41,033 bases of DNA, from positions 1 through 41,033 of the forward strand of contig CAMWUK010000025.1 of the NCBI GenBank assembly GCA_947177415.1, in the 5' to 3' direction. The notes beneath the pieces are model-generated. The model did not search any database and was not told the DNA's origin. It worked only from the letters and a program-made list of their open reading frames with translations. This document shows, piece by piece, positions 8,434 through 15,264 of this stretch (position 1 is its first letter; each line of letters opens with the position of its first letter). Made by a program: the position numbers and the translations under genes. The DNA is from an uncultured Clostridiaceae bacterium (GTDB taxonomy: Bacteria > Bacillota > Clostridia > Lachnospirales > Lachnospiraceae).

Positions 8434-9318
8434 ATGAAAAATCAAAAGAGAAGAAAAAGAAGAAGAGCAAGAAAGATAAAAGGAATGTGTATATTATCTC
8501 TGTGTGCAGTTGTAGGTTTGGGATTATGGAAACAGATGAATAAGGATATGGGAGAGAATATACTTGCAGAGATAGCAGATGTTTTTTCAGAAGAGAAAAA
8601 GGATTATATAATAGAAGCACCAAAGGTTTTAGAAGAGAATGAAATAGAGGAAAAATTGAAAGAATTGGCAGGAGAATATGATGAATTCTCAGAAGTCTAT
8701 GAAATGAGGGATAATTACCCTAAAGATATGTTGGCAGCATTATGTAACAATCCTGAAATGATTGATTTTGTAAAGGGATATTTTGATTCAGAAAAAAAGG
8801 CAAGTGGAGAGATTGCAAGGAGTGAATTAGAAGAAAGATTTCCATTATTTTTACAGTGGGATAAAAGATGGGGGTACGCTTCATACGGAAATAGTAATAT
8901 TGGAATGTCTGGCTGTGCACCTACTTGTCTTTCTATGGTAATTGTAGGTTTGACTGGGAATAAAAATGCCACTCCTGCCCAAGTTGCAAATTTTGCTTGG
9001 AAGAATGGCTATTATATAGAGGGAACCGGAACATCATGGAGTCTTATGACCAATGGATGTCTGGAATATGGAATTAGTGGAAGAGAAATTTCCTTAGATA
9101 AAGATATCATATTTAAGGAGTTAGAGCAAGGACATCCGGTAATCTGTAGTGTCCGTGCTGGGGATTTTACGACATCAGGACATTTTATTCTGTTAGTGGG
9201 TGTAGAAGATGGAAAGATTAAAGTAAACGACCCAAACAGTACCTATCGTAGCAAGGAGATTTGGGATTATGACAAATTAAGGGAGCAGATTAAGAATTTA
9301 TGGGCATTTTCTGCATAG
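8434..9318 (+). CDS. Membrane-anchored C39-like cysteine peptidase
   Basis: Protein of 294 residues starting at 8434, where AAAGGAG lies about 9 nt upstream; an earlier in-frame ATG at 8401 lacks a site. A very basic N-terminus (KNQKRRKRRRARK) precedes one membrane segment (about 17-33), placing the rest outside. The C-terminal half (about 130-294) is a Peptidase_C39_2 fold: QWDKRWGYASYG, catalytic Cys in SGCAPTCLSMV, His in SGHFILLVG and an Asp/Asn in KVNDPNS. Substrates of this family in clostridia are mostly unknown; no bacteriocin genes or ABC exporter are nearby. A link to the upstream two-component pair is possible but unproven. Confidence 0.8.
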   Translation: MKNQKRRKRRRARKIKGMCILSLCAVVGLGLWKQMNKDMGENILAEIADVFSEEKKDYIIEAPKVLEENEIEEKLKELAGEYDEFSEVYEMRDNYPKDMLAALCNNPEMIDFVKGYFDSEKKASGEIARSELEERFPLFLQWDKRWGYASYGNSNIGMSGCAPTCLSMVIVGLTGNKNATPAQVANFAWKNGYYIEGTGTSWSLMTNGCLEYGISGREISLDKDIIFKELEQGHPVICSVRAGDFTTSGHFILLVGVEDGKIKVNDPNSTYRSKEIWDYDKLREQIKNLWAFSA

Positions 9319-9322
9319 TACT

Positions 9323-9350
9323 TTGTTTTTGTGATAAAAAGTGGTATACT
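9323..9350 (+). promoter_or_regulatory. Probable sigma-A promoter of dut
   Basis: TTGTTT (9323-9328), 16-nt spacer, TATACT (9345-9350), about 75 nt before the dUTPase start. Confidence 0.5.
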
Positions 9351-9425
9351 ATATATTATTTTAGTGACATTGAAAATGATGAATGTATAACCATACATCA
9401 GATAAAGTAGCAGAAAGGAAATATT

Positions 9426-9872
9426 ATGAAAAGCATGGAAATCAATATTATAAAACTAAAGGAAAATGCAGTGATTCCTACTTATGGCAGTAAATTTGCT
9501 GCGGGGGCAGACTTGTATGCATGTCTGGAAGAGACAGTAACCATAAAGCCTGGAGAGACCTATTTGATTAAGACAGGAATTGCGATGGAAATACCAGAAG
9601 GTTTTGCAGGACTTATATATGCAAGAAGCGGGCTTGCTACCAAAAAAGGGTTGGCACCAGCAAATAAAGTAGGAGTAGTGGATGCAGATTACCGGGGCGA
9701 AATTATGGTTCCTCTGCATAATCATAGTCAGCAGGATGCAATTGTAGAACCTGGTGAACGTGTGGCTCAAATGGTTATTACTCCATTTTTAGCTGCACAA
9801 TTTGTGGAAGTAGAAGAATTAGAAGAAACTGTGCGTGGAGAGAACGGTTTTGGATCTACTGGAAGAAAGTAA
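9426..9872 (+). CDS. dut: Deoxyuridine 5'-triphosphate nucleotidohydrolase
   Basis: Trimeric dUTPase of 148 residues, hydrolysing dUTP to dUMP and pyrophosphate and so keeping uracil out of DNA. The five family motifs are present in order: AGADLYA, ARSGLA, GVVDADYRGEI (uracil-binding), GERVAQMVI and the C-terminal ENGFGSTGRK arm that closes over the substrate. An ATG three codons in (9435) is an alternative start; 9426 fits AAAGGAAA better. It appears monocistronic, with its own promoter upstream and a mobile-element remnant starting just past its stop. Confidence 0.95.
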   Translation: MKSMEINIIKLKENAVIPTYGSKFAAGADLYACLEETVTIKPGETYLIKTGIAMEIPEGFAGLIYARSGLATKKGLAPANKVGVVDADYRGEIMVPLHNHSQQDAIVEPGERVAQMVITPFLAAQFVEVEELEETVRGENGFGSTGRK

Positions 9873-9875
9873 ATC

Positions 9876-9967
9876 GTTACTGTTCACTCACAAGCTTGAC
9901 ACTTGCTGTCAAGCTATGTGCCAAAACGTAGAACAGCCAAGAATCCAGATAGAAACAGGTTCTTAAG
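9876..9967. repeat. Decayed palindromic element, left end retained
   Basis: Starts GTTACTGTTCAC at 9876 like the intact copy at 13434. It then carries a perfect 9-bp hairpin (9893-9901 with 9907-9915) around the loop CTTGC, the same loop as at 13461 on an unrelated stem. Further on come AGAATCC and a GGTTCTT that can pair with it weakly. I find no right terminus and no duplication of the left flank AGTAAATC, so the copy looks truncated. The right boundary given is approximate. Confidence 0.55.
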
Positions 9968-9976
9968 AATTATCAA

Positions 9977-10005
9977 TTTACTTATAAACCAAACTATGTT
10001 AAAAT
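9977..10005 (+). promoter_or_regulatory. Probable sigma-A promoter of leuCD
   Basis: TTTACT (9977-9982), 17-nt spacer, TAAAAT (10000-10005), about 50 nt before leuC. I see no T-box leader or leucine-rich leader peptide in front of it. Confidence 0.5.
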
Positions 10006-10054
10006 ATTCACAGATTTGAAGTAATCCACAGATTGCATAAGGAGGAATTTTGTT

Positions 10055-11320
10055 ATGGGAATGACTATGACACAGAAGATTTTGGCTGCACATGCCGGAT
10101 TAGAAAAAGTAGAAGCTGGACAGTTAATTGAGGCAGATTTAGATTTGGTATTGGCAAATGATATTACGGGACCGGTCGCTATTCATGAAGTAGAGAAGCT
10201 AAATAAGAAGACCGTTTTTGATAAAGACAAGATTGCATTAGTACCTGACCACTTTACACCAAATAAAGATATTAAGTCAGCAGAGCATTGTAAATGTGTG
10301 CGTGAATATGCATACGCTCAAGGTATTACTAATTACTTCGAGTTAGGTGAAGTGGGAATTGAACATGCACTTCTTCCAGAAAAAGGATTGATTGTAGCAG
10401 GGGAAACTTGTATTGGAGCAGATTCACATACTTGTACTTATGGTGCATTGGGAGCATTTTCTACAGGTGTAGGAAGTACTGATATGGGTGCAGGAATGAT
10501 TACTGGCAAGGCTTGGTTTAAAGTGCCTTCTGCAATCAAATTTGTTCTTACAGGTAAACCAAAGGAATGGGTAAGTGGAAAAGATGTGATTTTGCATATC
10601 ATTGGAATGATTGGTGTAGATGGTGCATTGTACCGTTCTATGGAATTTGTAGGGGATGGAATTAAGAATTTATCAATGGATGACCGTTTTACGATTGCAA
10701 ATATGGCAATTGAAGCAGGTGCAAAGAATGGAATTTTCCCTGTAGATGAATTGACGGAAGAGTATATGAAGGAGCATTCTACTAAGAGTTACACCAAGTA
10801 TGAGGCTGATGAAGATGCTGTATATGATGAGACGTATACTATTGATTTGTCTGCTCTGGAACCAACAGTAGCATTTCCACACTTGCCAGAAAATACAAAG
10901 ACGGTAGCAGAATCTGGGGATATTAAGATTGATCAGGTAGTAATAGGTTCTTGTACCAATGGCCGTATTGAAGATCTTCGTATAGCTGCTAAGGTATTGG
11001 AAGGAAAACATGTGGCAAAAGGAATGCGTTGTATTGTTATTCCAGCAACTCAGAAGATTTACTTACAGGCAGTGGATGAAGGGTTAGTACATACTTTTAT
11101 TCACGCAGGAGCCATTGTAAGTACTCCGACTTGTGGACCTTGTCTTGGCGGACACATGGGAATCCTGGCATCTGGAGAAAGAGCAGTTTCAACAACGAAC
11201 CGTAACTTTGTGGGACGTATGGGACACATTGATTCAGAGATTTATCTTGCAAGCCCTGCAGTAGCAGCAGCAAGTGCCATAACCGGAAAACTTAGCCAGC
11301 CAAGTGATCTTGGATTATAA
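10055..11320 (+). CDS. leuC: 3-isopropylmalate dehydratase large subunit
   Basis: Aconitase-superfamily large subunit of 421 residues; with LeuD it isomerises 2- to 3-isopropylmalate in leucine synthesis. Cluster-binding cysteines are visible in VIGSCTNGR and [13 protein letters not shown], and [20 protein letters not shown] is the family signature. The length of about 420 fits the HacA/LeuC2 type found in archaea and clostridia rather than the ~470-residue E. coli type. A perfect AAGGAGG precedes the ATG. leuD follows after 24 bp. leuA and leuB are not in the window. Homoaconitase is a conceivable alternative but the clostridial context favours leucine. Confidence 0.92.
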   Translation: MGMTMTQKILAAHAGLEKVEAGQLIEADLDLVLANDITGPVAIHEVEKLNKKTVFDKDKIALVPDHFTPNKDIKSAEHCKCVREYAYAQGITNYFELGEVGIEHALLPEKGLIVAGETCIGADSHTCTYGALGAFSTGVGSTDMGAGMITGKAWFKVPSAIKFVLTGKPKEWVSGKDVILHIIGMIGVDGALYRSMEFVGDGIKNLSMDDRFTIANMAIEAGAKNGIFPVDELTEEYMKEHSTKSYTKYEADEDAVYDETYTIDLSALEPTVAFPHLPENTKTVAESGDIKIDQVVIGSCTNGRIEDLRIAAKVLEGKHVAKGMRCIVIPATQKIYLQAVDEGLVHTFIHAGAIVSTPTCGPCLGGHMGILASGERAVSTTNRNFVGRMGHIDSEIYLASPAVAAASAITGKLSQPSDLGL

Positions 11321-11344
11321 AATAGAGAACGGAGGATATAGTTA

Positions 11345-11839
11345 ATGAAAGCAAATGGTACAGTATTCAAATACGGAGATAATGTAGATACAGATGTAAT
11401 CATTCCGGCAAGATACTTGAATTCATCTGATGGAAATGAATTAGCAAAGTACTGTATGGAAGACATTGATAAAGATTTTGCAAAGAAAGTGCAAAAGGGT
11501 GACATTATTGTAGCAAATAAGAATTTTGGTTGTGGTTCTTCCAGAGAACATGCACCATTAGCCATTAAATGTGCAGGGGTGAGCTGTGTGATTGCAGAGA
11601 CTTTTGCAAGAATTTTCTATCGTAATGCAATTAATATTGGATTGCCAATTATTGAGTGTCCAGAAGCTGCCAAGGGAATTGAGGCAGGAGATAATGTAGA
11701 AGTAGATTTTGACTCTGGAATGATATATAATAAAACAAAAGGAACACAGTTCCAAGGGCAGGCTTTCCCACCATTTATGCAAAATATTATTAAATCTGGT
11801 GGATTGATGAATTACATCAATGCAAAGGAAGAGGAATAA
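11345..11839 (+). CDS. leuD: 3-isopropylmalate dehydratase small subunit
   Basis: Swivelling-domain partner of LeuC, 164 residues, matching the short LeuD2/HacB class. Motifs: [14 protein letters not shown] near the N-terminus, [12 protein letters not shown] (substrate loop) and [14 protein letters not shown]. It sits 24 bp after leuC behind GGAGG and is clearly co-transcribed. A structured intergenic region with a 12-bp inverted repeat follows and then a terminator. Confidence 0.93.
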   Translation: MKANGTVFKYGDNVDTDVIIPARYLNSSDGNELAKYCMEDIDKDFAKKVQKGDIIVANKNFGCGSSREHAPLAIKCAGVSCVIAETFARIFYRNAINIGLPIIECPEAAKGIEAGDNVEVDFDSGMIYNKTKGTQFQGQAFPPFMQNIIKSGGLMNYINAKEEE

Positions 11840-11850
11840 AAATAAACCGA

Positions 11851-11957
11851 AATTATTCATGTTTAATAGGTCAGTTGACGATGATCACAGATAGGTACGC
11901 TTCCAAGCGGCTCTTAGCTACAATAGCAGCGGTTTGCAATATAGGACATGAATAATT
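11851..11957. repeat. Structured intergenic inverted repeat after leuD
   Basis: Perfect 12-bp arms AATTATTCATGT (11851-11862) and ACATGAATAATT (11946-11957) enclose about 83 nt. Inside are CGCTT/AAGCG (11898-11902 with 11905-11909) and GCTA/TAGC (11917-11920 with 11924-11927). The ends do not match the GTAAC family and I see no target duplication. It could be an unrelated small element or a structured RNA. Confidence 0.5.
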
Positions 11958-11990
11958 GAGGATAAAGTAATTGTTTTTAAACAGATACGA

Positions 11991-12030
11991 AGGTGTTACA
12001 TAAGCTAAAAAGCTATGTAGCATCTTTTTT
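11991..12030 (+). terminator. Rho-independent terminator downstream of leuCD
   Basis: Imperfect stem (GTTACATAAGCT pairing with AGCTATGTAGC, small bulges) followed by six T at 12025-12030. Confidence 0.75.
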
Positions 12031-12103
12031 GTTAATAAAAATCCCAAAAGGAAAAAGTGACAAAGAATTTAAAATATGTTATTGTTATTAGTGTAAGAAA
12101 ATG

Positions 12104-12131
12104 GTAACAGTTTATGATTCTAAACAGTGAC
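12104..12131. repeat. Degenerate 28-bp copy of the palindromic mini-element
   Basis: Starts GTAACAGTTTA and ends TAAACAGTGAC, exactly 28 bp like the intact minimal copies, with two mismatches between arms. Flanks AGAAAATG and AAAAAAGA agree at only 5 of 8 positions, so it is an old or chance copy. It lies in the leader of the thioesterase gene. Confidence 0.4.
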
Positions 12132-12153
12132 AAAAAAGAAAGGATGAAAACTA

Positions 12154-12603
12154 ATGGTGCAACCATTTCAAAGATTAGCAAATTATTATGAAACGGATAA
12201 GATGGCAATTATTCATCATTCCAATTATATTCGTTGGTTTGAAGAAGCGAGGCTTTATTATATGGAGCAGAATGGATTGCCTTTCTATAAAATAGAGGAT
12301 GCAGGGATTTTAGTGCCTGTATTGTCTGTGGATGTACAATATAGAAAACCTGCACGATATGGAGATATTGTGGAGATTACCGAGTGGATGACAAAGTTTA
12401 CTCAAGTAAAGTTTGAAGTGTGTTATGAAATTCGTCATAAAGATACCAAAGAACTGCTGGTAACTGGTACTACTGGACATTGTTTTGTAGATAAAGATAT
12501 GAAACCAGTTCGCCTAAAAAAGGATTATCCAGAGATTTATAAAGTGTTTGAGCGGGTAGCAAAAGAGGATAAAGTGTTATGGGAAGAGCATAATCGGAAA
12601 TAG
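12154..12603 (+). CDS. YbgC/FadM-like acyl-CoA thioesterase
   Basis: Hotdog-fold thioesterase of 149 residues. The N-terminal YYETDKMAIIHHSNYIRWFEEAR is the 4-hydroxybenzoyl-CoA thioesterase/YbgC signature, with the catalytic Asp in TDKM and the helix start at HHSNY. The rest (VQYRKPARYGDIVEITEW) is the expected hotdog strand region. Such enzymes release acyl groups from CoA or ACP; the chain preferred here is unknown. AAAGGATG precedes the ATG. The HD gene follows 30 bp later and is probably co-transcribed. Confidence 0.88.
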   Translation: MVQPFQRLANYYETDKMAIIHHSNYIRWFEEARLYYMEQNGLPFYKIEDAGILVPVLSVDVQYRKPARYGDIVEITEWMTKFTQVKFEVCYEIRHKDTKELLVTGTTGHCFVDKDMKPVRLKKDYPEIYKVFERVAKEDKVLWEEHNRK

Positions 12604-12633
12604 TTATAATCAAAGAGTGAGGAGGCAATTTAT

Positions 12634-13224
12634 ATGGAACGGCTTAGACAGCAGATGGCATTTATACAGGAAGTAGATAAGTTAAAAAACATTGGCAGAC
12701 AAAGTTATATTACAGATGGCAGTAGAAAGGAAAATGATGCAGAACATTCCTGGCATCTGGCAATGATGGCAATTTTGCTTAGTGAATATGCCAGCCAGAA
12801 AGTAGATGTTTTAAAAGTTATGTCCATGGTGTTGATACATGATATTGTGGAAATTGATGCAGGTGATACATATGCCTATGATATAGCAGGAAATGCAACA
12901 AAACGGGCAAGGGAAGAAAAAGCAGCAGACAGATTGTTTGGCTTGTTGCCAGCAGACCAGACAGCGTATTTAAGAGAACTTTGGGAAGAATTTGAAAAGC
13001 AGGAGACAGCCGAAGCAAAATTTGCAAGAACCTTAGATTGTATGCAGCCAATTATGTTAAATGCCGCTTCTGATGGTAAAGCATGGAAGGAACATGAAGT
13101 AAAGCTTTCACAAATACTTGAAAGAAACCGGTCAACAAAAGAGGGATCTAATACGCTATGGGAATATGCAAGAGAAAATTATATTGAACCAAACATCAAG
13201 AATGGAAATATTCGAAATGAGTGA
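12634..13224 (+). CDS. HD-domain hydrolase, YfbR-like 5'-deoxynucleotidase family
   Basis: A 196-residue HD-superfamily phosphohydrolase. Metal ligands appear as AEHSWHLAMMA (His), HDIVEIDAGDTYAYD (His-Asp) and a later FARTLDCMQP Asp. This arrangement matches the YfbR/HDDC2 group, which dephosphorylates deoxynucleoside monophosphates. That would fit the nucleotide-pool genes nrdG, dut and dgt elsewhere in the window, though substrate is inferred. The start follows GTGAGGAGG. Downstream lie about 470 bp without a gene, occupied by mobile elements. Confidence 0.85.
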   Translation: MERLRQQMAFIQEVDKLKNIGRQSYITDGSRKENDAEHSWHLAMMAILLSEYASQKVDVLKVMSMVLIHDIVEIDAGDTYAYDIAGNATKRAREEKAADRLFGLLPADQTAYLRELWEEFEKQETAEAKFARTLDCMQPIMLNAASDGKAWKEHEVKLSQILERNRSTKEGSNTLWEYARENYIEPNIKNGNIRNE

Positions 13225-13270
13225 TGTTGGGGAGGCAGTATAAAGGAAATGAACAAAGGGAAAAACAAAA

Positions 13271-13298
13271 GTAACTGTTCATGGTTCTGAACAGTTAC
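13271..13298. mobile_element. 28-bp palindromic mini-element, no target duplication found
   Basis: Reads GTAACTGTTCAT then GGTTCTGAACAGTTAC, identical in sequence to the copy at 36656. The flanks AAACAAAA and GATGATAT do not match, so it may be one end of a larger rearranged element or a recombination product. The stretch 13299-13425 beyond it shows nothing I can name. Confidence 0.7.
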
Positions 13299-13433
13299 GA
13301 TGATATGGCTTATCTATGGAGTGGTAAGTATATTGGTTAATAGGAAAAGATAATAGAGAAATAGAGGGGAGAAATATTGAGCGAATTTAACAGCTTGCAG
13401 ACAAACGGATGTATGAAAAAAGGAAGAGAATGA

Positions 13434-13578
13434 GTTACTGTTCACAGGTAGTACTTTGCACTTGCTGCAAAGTACATAAGAACAAGTAGTGGTAGAGAAG
13501 AATCCAGCCTTTTGCCGAAGGCGGATTATAAATAGGCTGGATTCTGTTACAGTTTGCACCATAGGTGTGAACTGTAAC
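13434..13578. mobile_element. 145-bp palindromic element with nested hairpins and 8-bp target duplication
   Basis: Terminal repeats GTTACTGTTCACA (13434-13446) and TGTGAACTGTAAC (13566-13578) match at 12 of 13. It is flanked by a perfect GAGAATGA duplication (13426-13433 and 13579-13586). Inside are three hairpins: 13451-13460/13466-13475 around CTTGC; 13499-13509/13535-13545 (AGAATCCAGCC arm) around a 25-nt loop containing GCCGAAGGCGGATTATAAAT; and the terminal 13546-13560/13564-13578, fifteen pairs with two G-T wobbles. There is no coding capacity. Confidence 0.88.
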
Positions 13579-13642
13579 GAGAATGAAGGAAAAAAGAGGT
13601 TAAAGAGTGAAAAATAAAGTGGATTTTGAGACGTACTTAAAT

Positions 13643-13666
13643 AAAGGGTCTTAAAATAGCCCCTTT
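13643..13666 (-). terminator. Possible terminator of the transposase transcript
   Basis: AAAGGG (13643-13648) pairs with CCCTTT (13661-13666) over a 12-nt loop. Read on the minus strand it ends in CCCTTTATTT. It lies about 30 nt past the transposase stop. Short stem and weak T-run. Confidence 0.35.
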
Positions 13667-13693
13667 CAGAATACATGTTCGATTATTTGAGAT

Positions 13694-14965
13694 TTAAATA
13701 TCGTTGCATTTAACTAAATTCGATATATCATAACCTTGGGCTTCAAGAAATGCTATAGCGTTAGTTTCGTTTAAGACAACACGTTCTGTATGATTATGGG
13801 GCTCCATCAATTCCTCATAATCAGTCGGGCTAAAAGCTTTCTTTTCAGAAATCATGTGATAAATGCAGACCATCATCATTCTTGCAATGGCAATGATGGC
13901 TTTCTTGTGACCACGACGCTTTTTGATCCGCCCATACTTGATTGCAAAATAAGGCTGTTTTTTGCTCTTAACAGCGGCAAGGGCACATTGTACCATCATA
14001 GGTTTCAGATAGGCACCTGCTTTTGCAATCCGGACAGATTTCTTCTTGCCAGCAGATTCATTGTTGGCAGGAGAAAGCCCGCACCAGGAGCAAAGGTGTT
14101 TAGCATCATCAAAGATGTCCATGTTAATACTTGTTTCAGCAAGAATGATTGTAGAGCTTAACTCTGTCATGCCGGGCATAGTCGCTACGAACTTGACAAA
14201 CTCATAATAAGGTTTTATCCGGACATAAAGTTCAACCTCGGTCTGGGTAATCATATTGTCAAGATAGTCCAGATGTCCACGGGCGAGTTCCAGCTTTTTA
14301 GCCTGGTCTGTTTCAATGTTATAGCCTTTAACAGCTTCAATGATTTCGTCCGATTTGGCTCTGGCTCCCTTTTTAATAAGTTTCCGGACAGCCTTTTCGT
14401 CAATGGAATCAGCAGTATGGGCCAGCAGATAAGACAAGATTTCAGTTGCTGTTTTTCCAAAAGGGTCAGACAGCACGCTGGCGATTCCAACATTGGAAAC
14501 AGTCATGCAGTTCTGGATACGGTTTTTCTCAGAAGATTTCATGCAGACCAGCTTGAAACGGTACCTCGCAATCTCACGTAGCTGCTGGAAATCTTTTGGA
14601 GGGATAAAGGAGCATCTGACCAGGTCAAATTTGTAGAGGTCAGCAATCCATTTGGAATCCTTTTTGTCGGTTTTCTTGCCTTTGATGGCTTTGACATATT
14701 TAGGATGTGTAAGGCACACATTGATGTCGTTTTCGAGATAATTAAAAATAGGAATCCAATACTTGCCAGTGGATTCCATACAGACATGATAGCAATTATT
14801 CTCGATAAGCCAGTCGTGAAACTTTTGAATATCAGAGTTGATGGTGGAAAAGGATTTTTGATTATACTCGGATAATCCTTCTTTGTTGGTAGTTACGATG
14901 GTTGCAACGATAATGTTTTTGTGGACATCAAGTCCACAGCAGATGGAGTATTTTAACTTCATCAT
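13694..14965 (-). CDS. IS110-family transposase (RNA-guided DEDD recombinase)
   Basis: Protein of 423 residues. The start MMKLKYSICCGLDVHK at 14965 follows AAGGTGGTG at good distance; an upstream TTG/ATG extension lacks a site. The N-terminal RuvC-like DEDD residues are D13 (GLDVHK), E64 (CMESTGKYW), D100 and D103 (KKTDKKDSKW). A helical linker follows (about 180-260). The C-terminal Transposase_20 domain has PGMTELSSTIILAE and GLSPANNESAGKKK, whose Ser is the expected nucleophile. The frame is intact and all catalytic residues are present, so the element may be active. Long upstream and short downstream non-coding DNA fits the IS110 rather than the IS1111 subgroup. Confidence 0.93.
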   Translation of the reverse strand: MMKLKYSICCGLDVHKNIIVATIVTTNKEGLSEYNQKSFSTINSDIQKFHDWLIENNCYHVCMESTGKYWIPIFNYLENDINVCLTHPKYVKAIKGKKTDKKDSKWIADLYKFDLVRCSFIPPKDFQQLREIARYRFKLVCMKSSEKNRIQNCMTVSNVGIASVLSDPFGKTATEILSYLLAHTADSIDEKAVRKLIKKGARAKSDEIIEAVKGYNIETDQAKKLELARGHLDYLDNMITQTEVELYVRIKPYYEFVKFVATMPGMTELSSTIILAETSINMDIFDDAKHLCSWCGLSPANNESAGKKKSVRIAKAGAYLKPMMVQCALAAVKSKKQPYFAIKYGRIKKRRGHKKAIIAIARMMMVCIYHMISEKKAFSPTDYEELMEPHNHTERVVLNETNAIAFLEAQGYDISNLVKCNDI

Positions 14966-14990
14966 AAGTATCACCACCTTAAAAATAAAA

Positions 14991-15172
14991 AGGAATAGCA
15001 ACATTGACTGTCATCCTGCGACTGAATAAACATGGTTTATTACCAATGATAAGAGTCCGGGCTCAAAGTCCCACTTGTTTGTGCTTGAAAGGATGACGGC
15101 ACATATAATAATACGGGGTCGAAATAAATTCGCCACTCCTCCTTCCGTGCTCTGTAGTGTATTGCTATTCCT
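14991..15172 (-). ncRNA. Candidate bridge RNA of the IS110 element
   Basis: Perfect 11-bp inverted repeat AGGAATAGCAA (14991-15001) and TTGCTATTCCT (15162-15172) would close a ~180-nt RNA just upstream of the transposase start. Inside, GTCATCC (15010-15016) pairs with GGATGAC (15091-15097), and a small hairpin forms around TTTATTA near 15033-15050. IS110 elements are known to encode a guide RNA with two internal loops in this position. Loop assignment is inferred. Confidence 0.5.
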
Positions 15173-15264
15173 AAGACTATTATAAACAAAGTGGAGGGGA
15201 GACACAACAAGCTTTTTCATGTCTTGTTTGTGCCTTGATCGAAGCGAAAGGAATGATAACAATA

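Larger units (their letters stand above)
13612..15240 (-). mobile_element. IS110-family insertion sequence (ends approximate)
   Basis: One complete transposase with about 80 bp of 3' and about 270 bp of 5' non-coding sequence. IS110 elements lack terminal inverted repeats, so ends are hard to set. AAATAAAGTGGA (13612-13623) recurs as AAACAAAGTGGA (15184-15195), 11 of 12. A second clue, CTTGTTTGTGC at 15223-15233, matches a stretch inside the putative bridge RNA, so the upstream end may reach about 15240, next to the aminopeptidase ribosome binding site. Confidence 0.6.

Noticed and set aside
8304-8543. 79-residue frame upstream of the C39-like gene
   Set aside because: Low-complexity Lys/Glu sequence overlapping the true gene in another frame.
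6370-9318. Vancomycin resistance cluster
   Set aside because: Only the VanRS-like regulator and kinase are present; no ligase, dehydrogenase or D,D-peptidase genes, so the similarity is to the regulatory family only.
9873-10054. T-box leader in front of leuC
   Set aside because: No T-box sequence or terminator/antiterminator pair seen; the hairpin there belongs to a mobile-element remnant.
13229-13279. Small frame MLGRQYKGNEQREKQK after the HD gene
   Set aside because: Sixteen codons stopped by the mobile element's GTAAC end, with no clear site; no support for expression.
13377-13433. 18-codon TTG frame behind AGGGGAG before the 145-bp element
   Set aside because: Short, unrecognisable, weak start; kept only as a curiosity because its stop lies in the target duplication.
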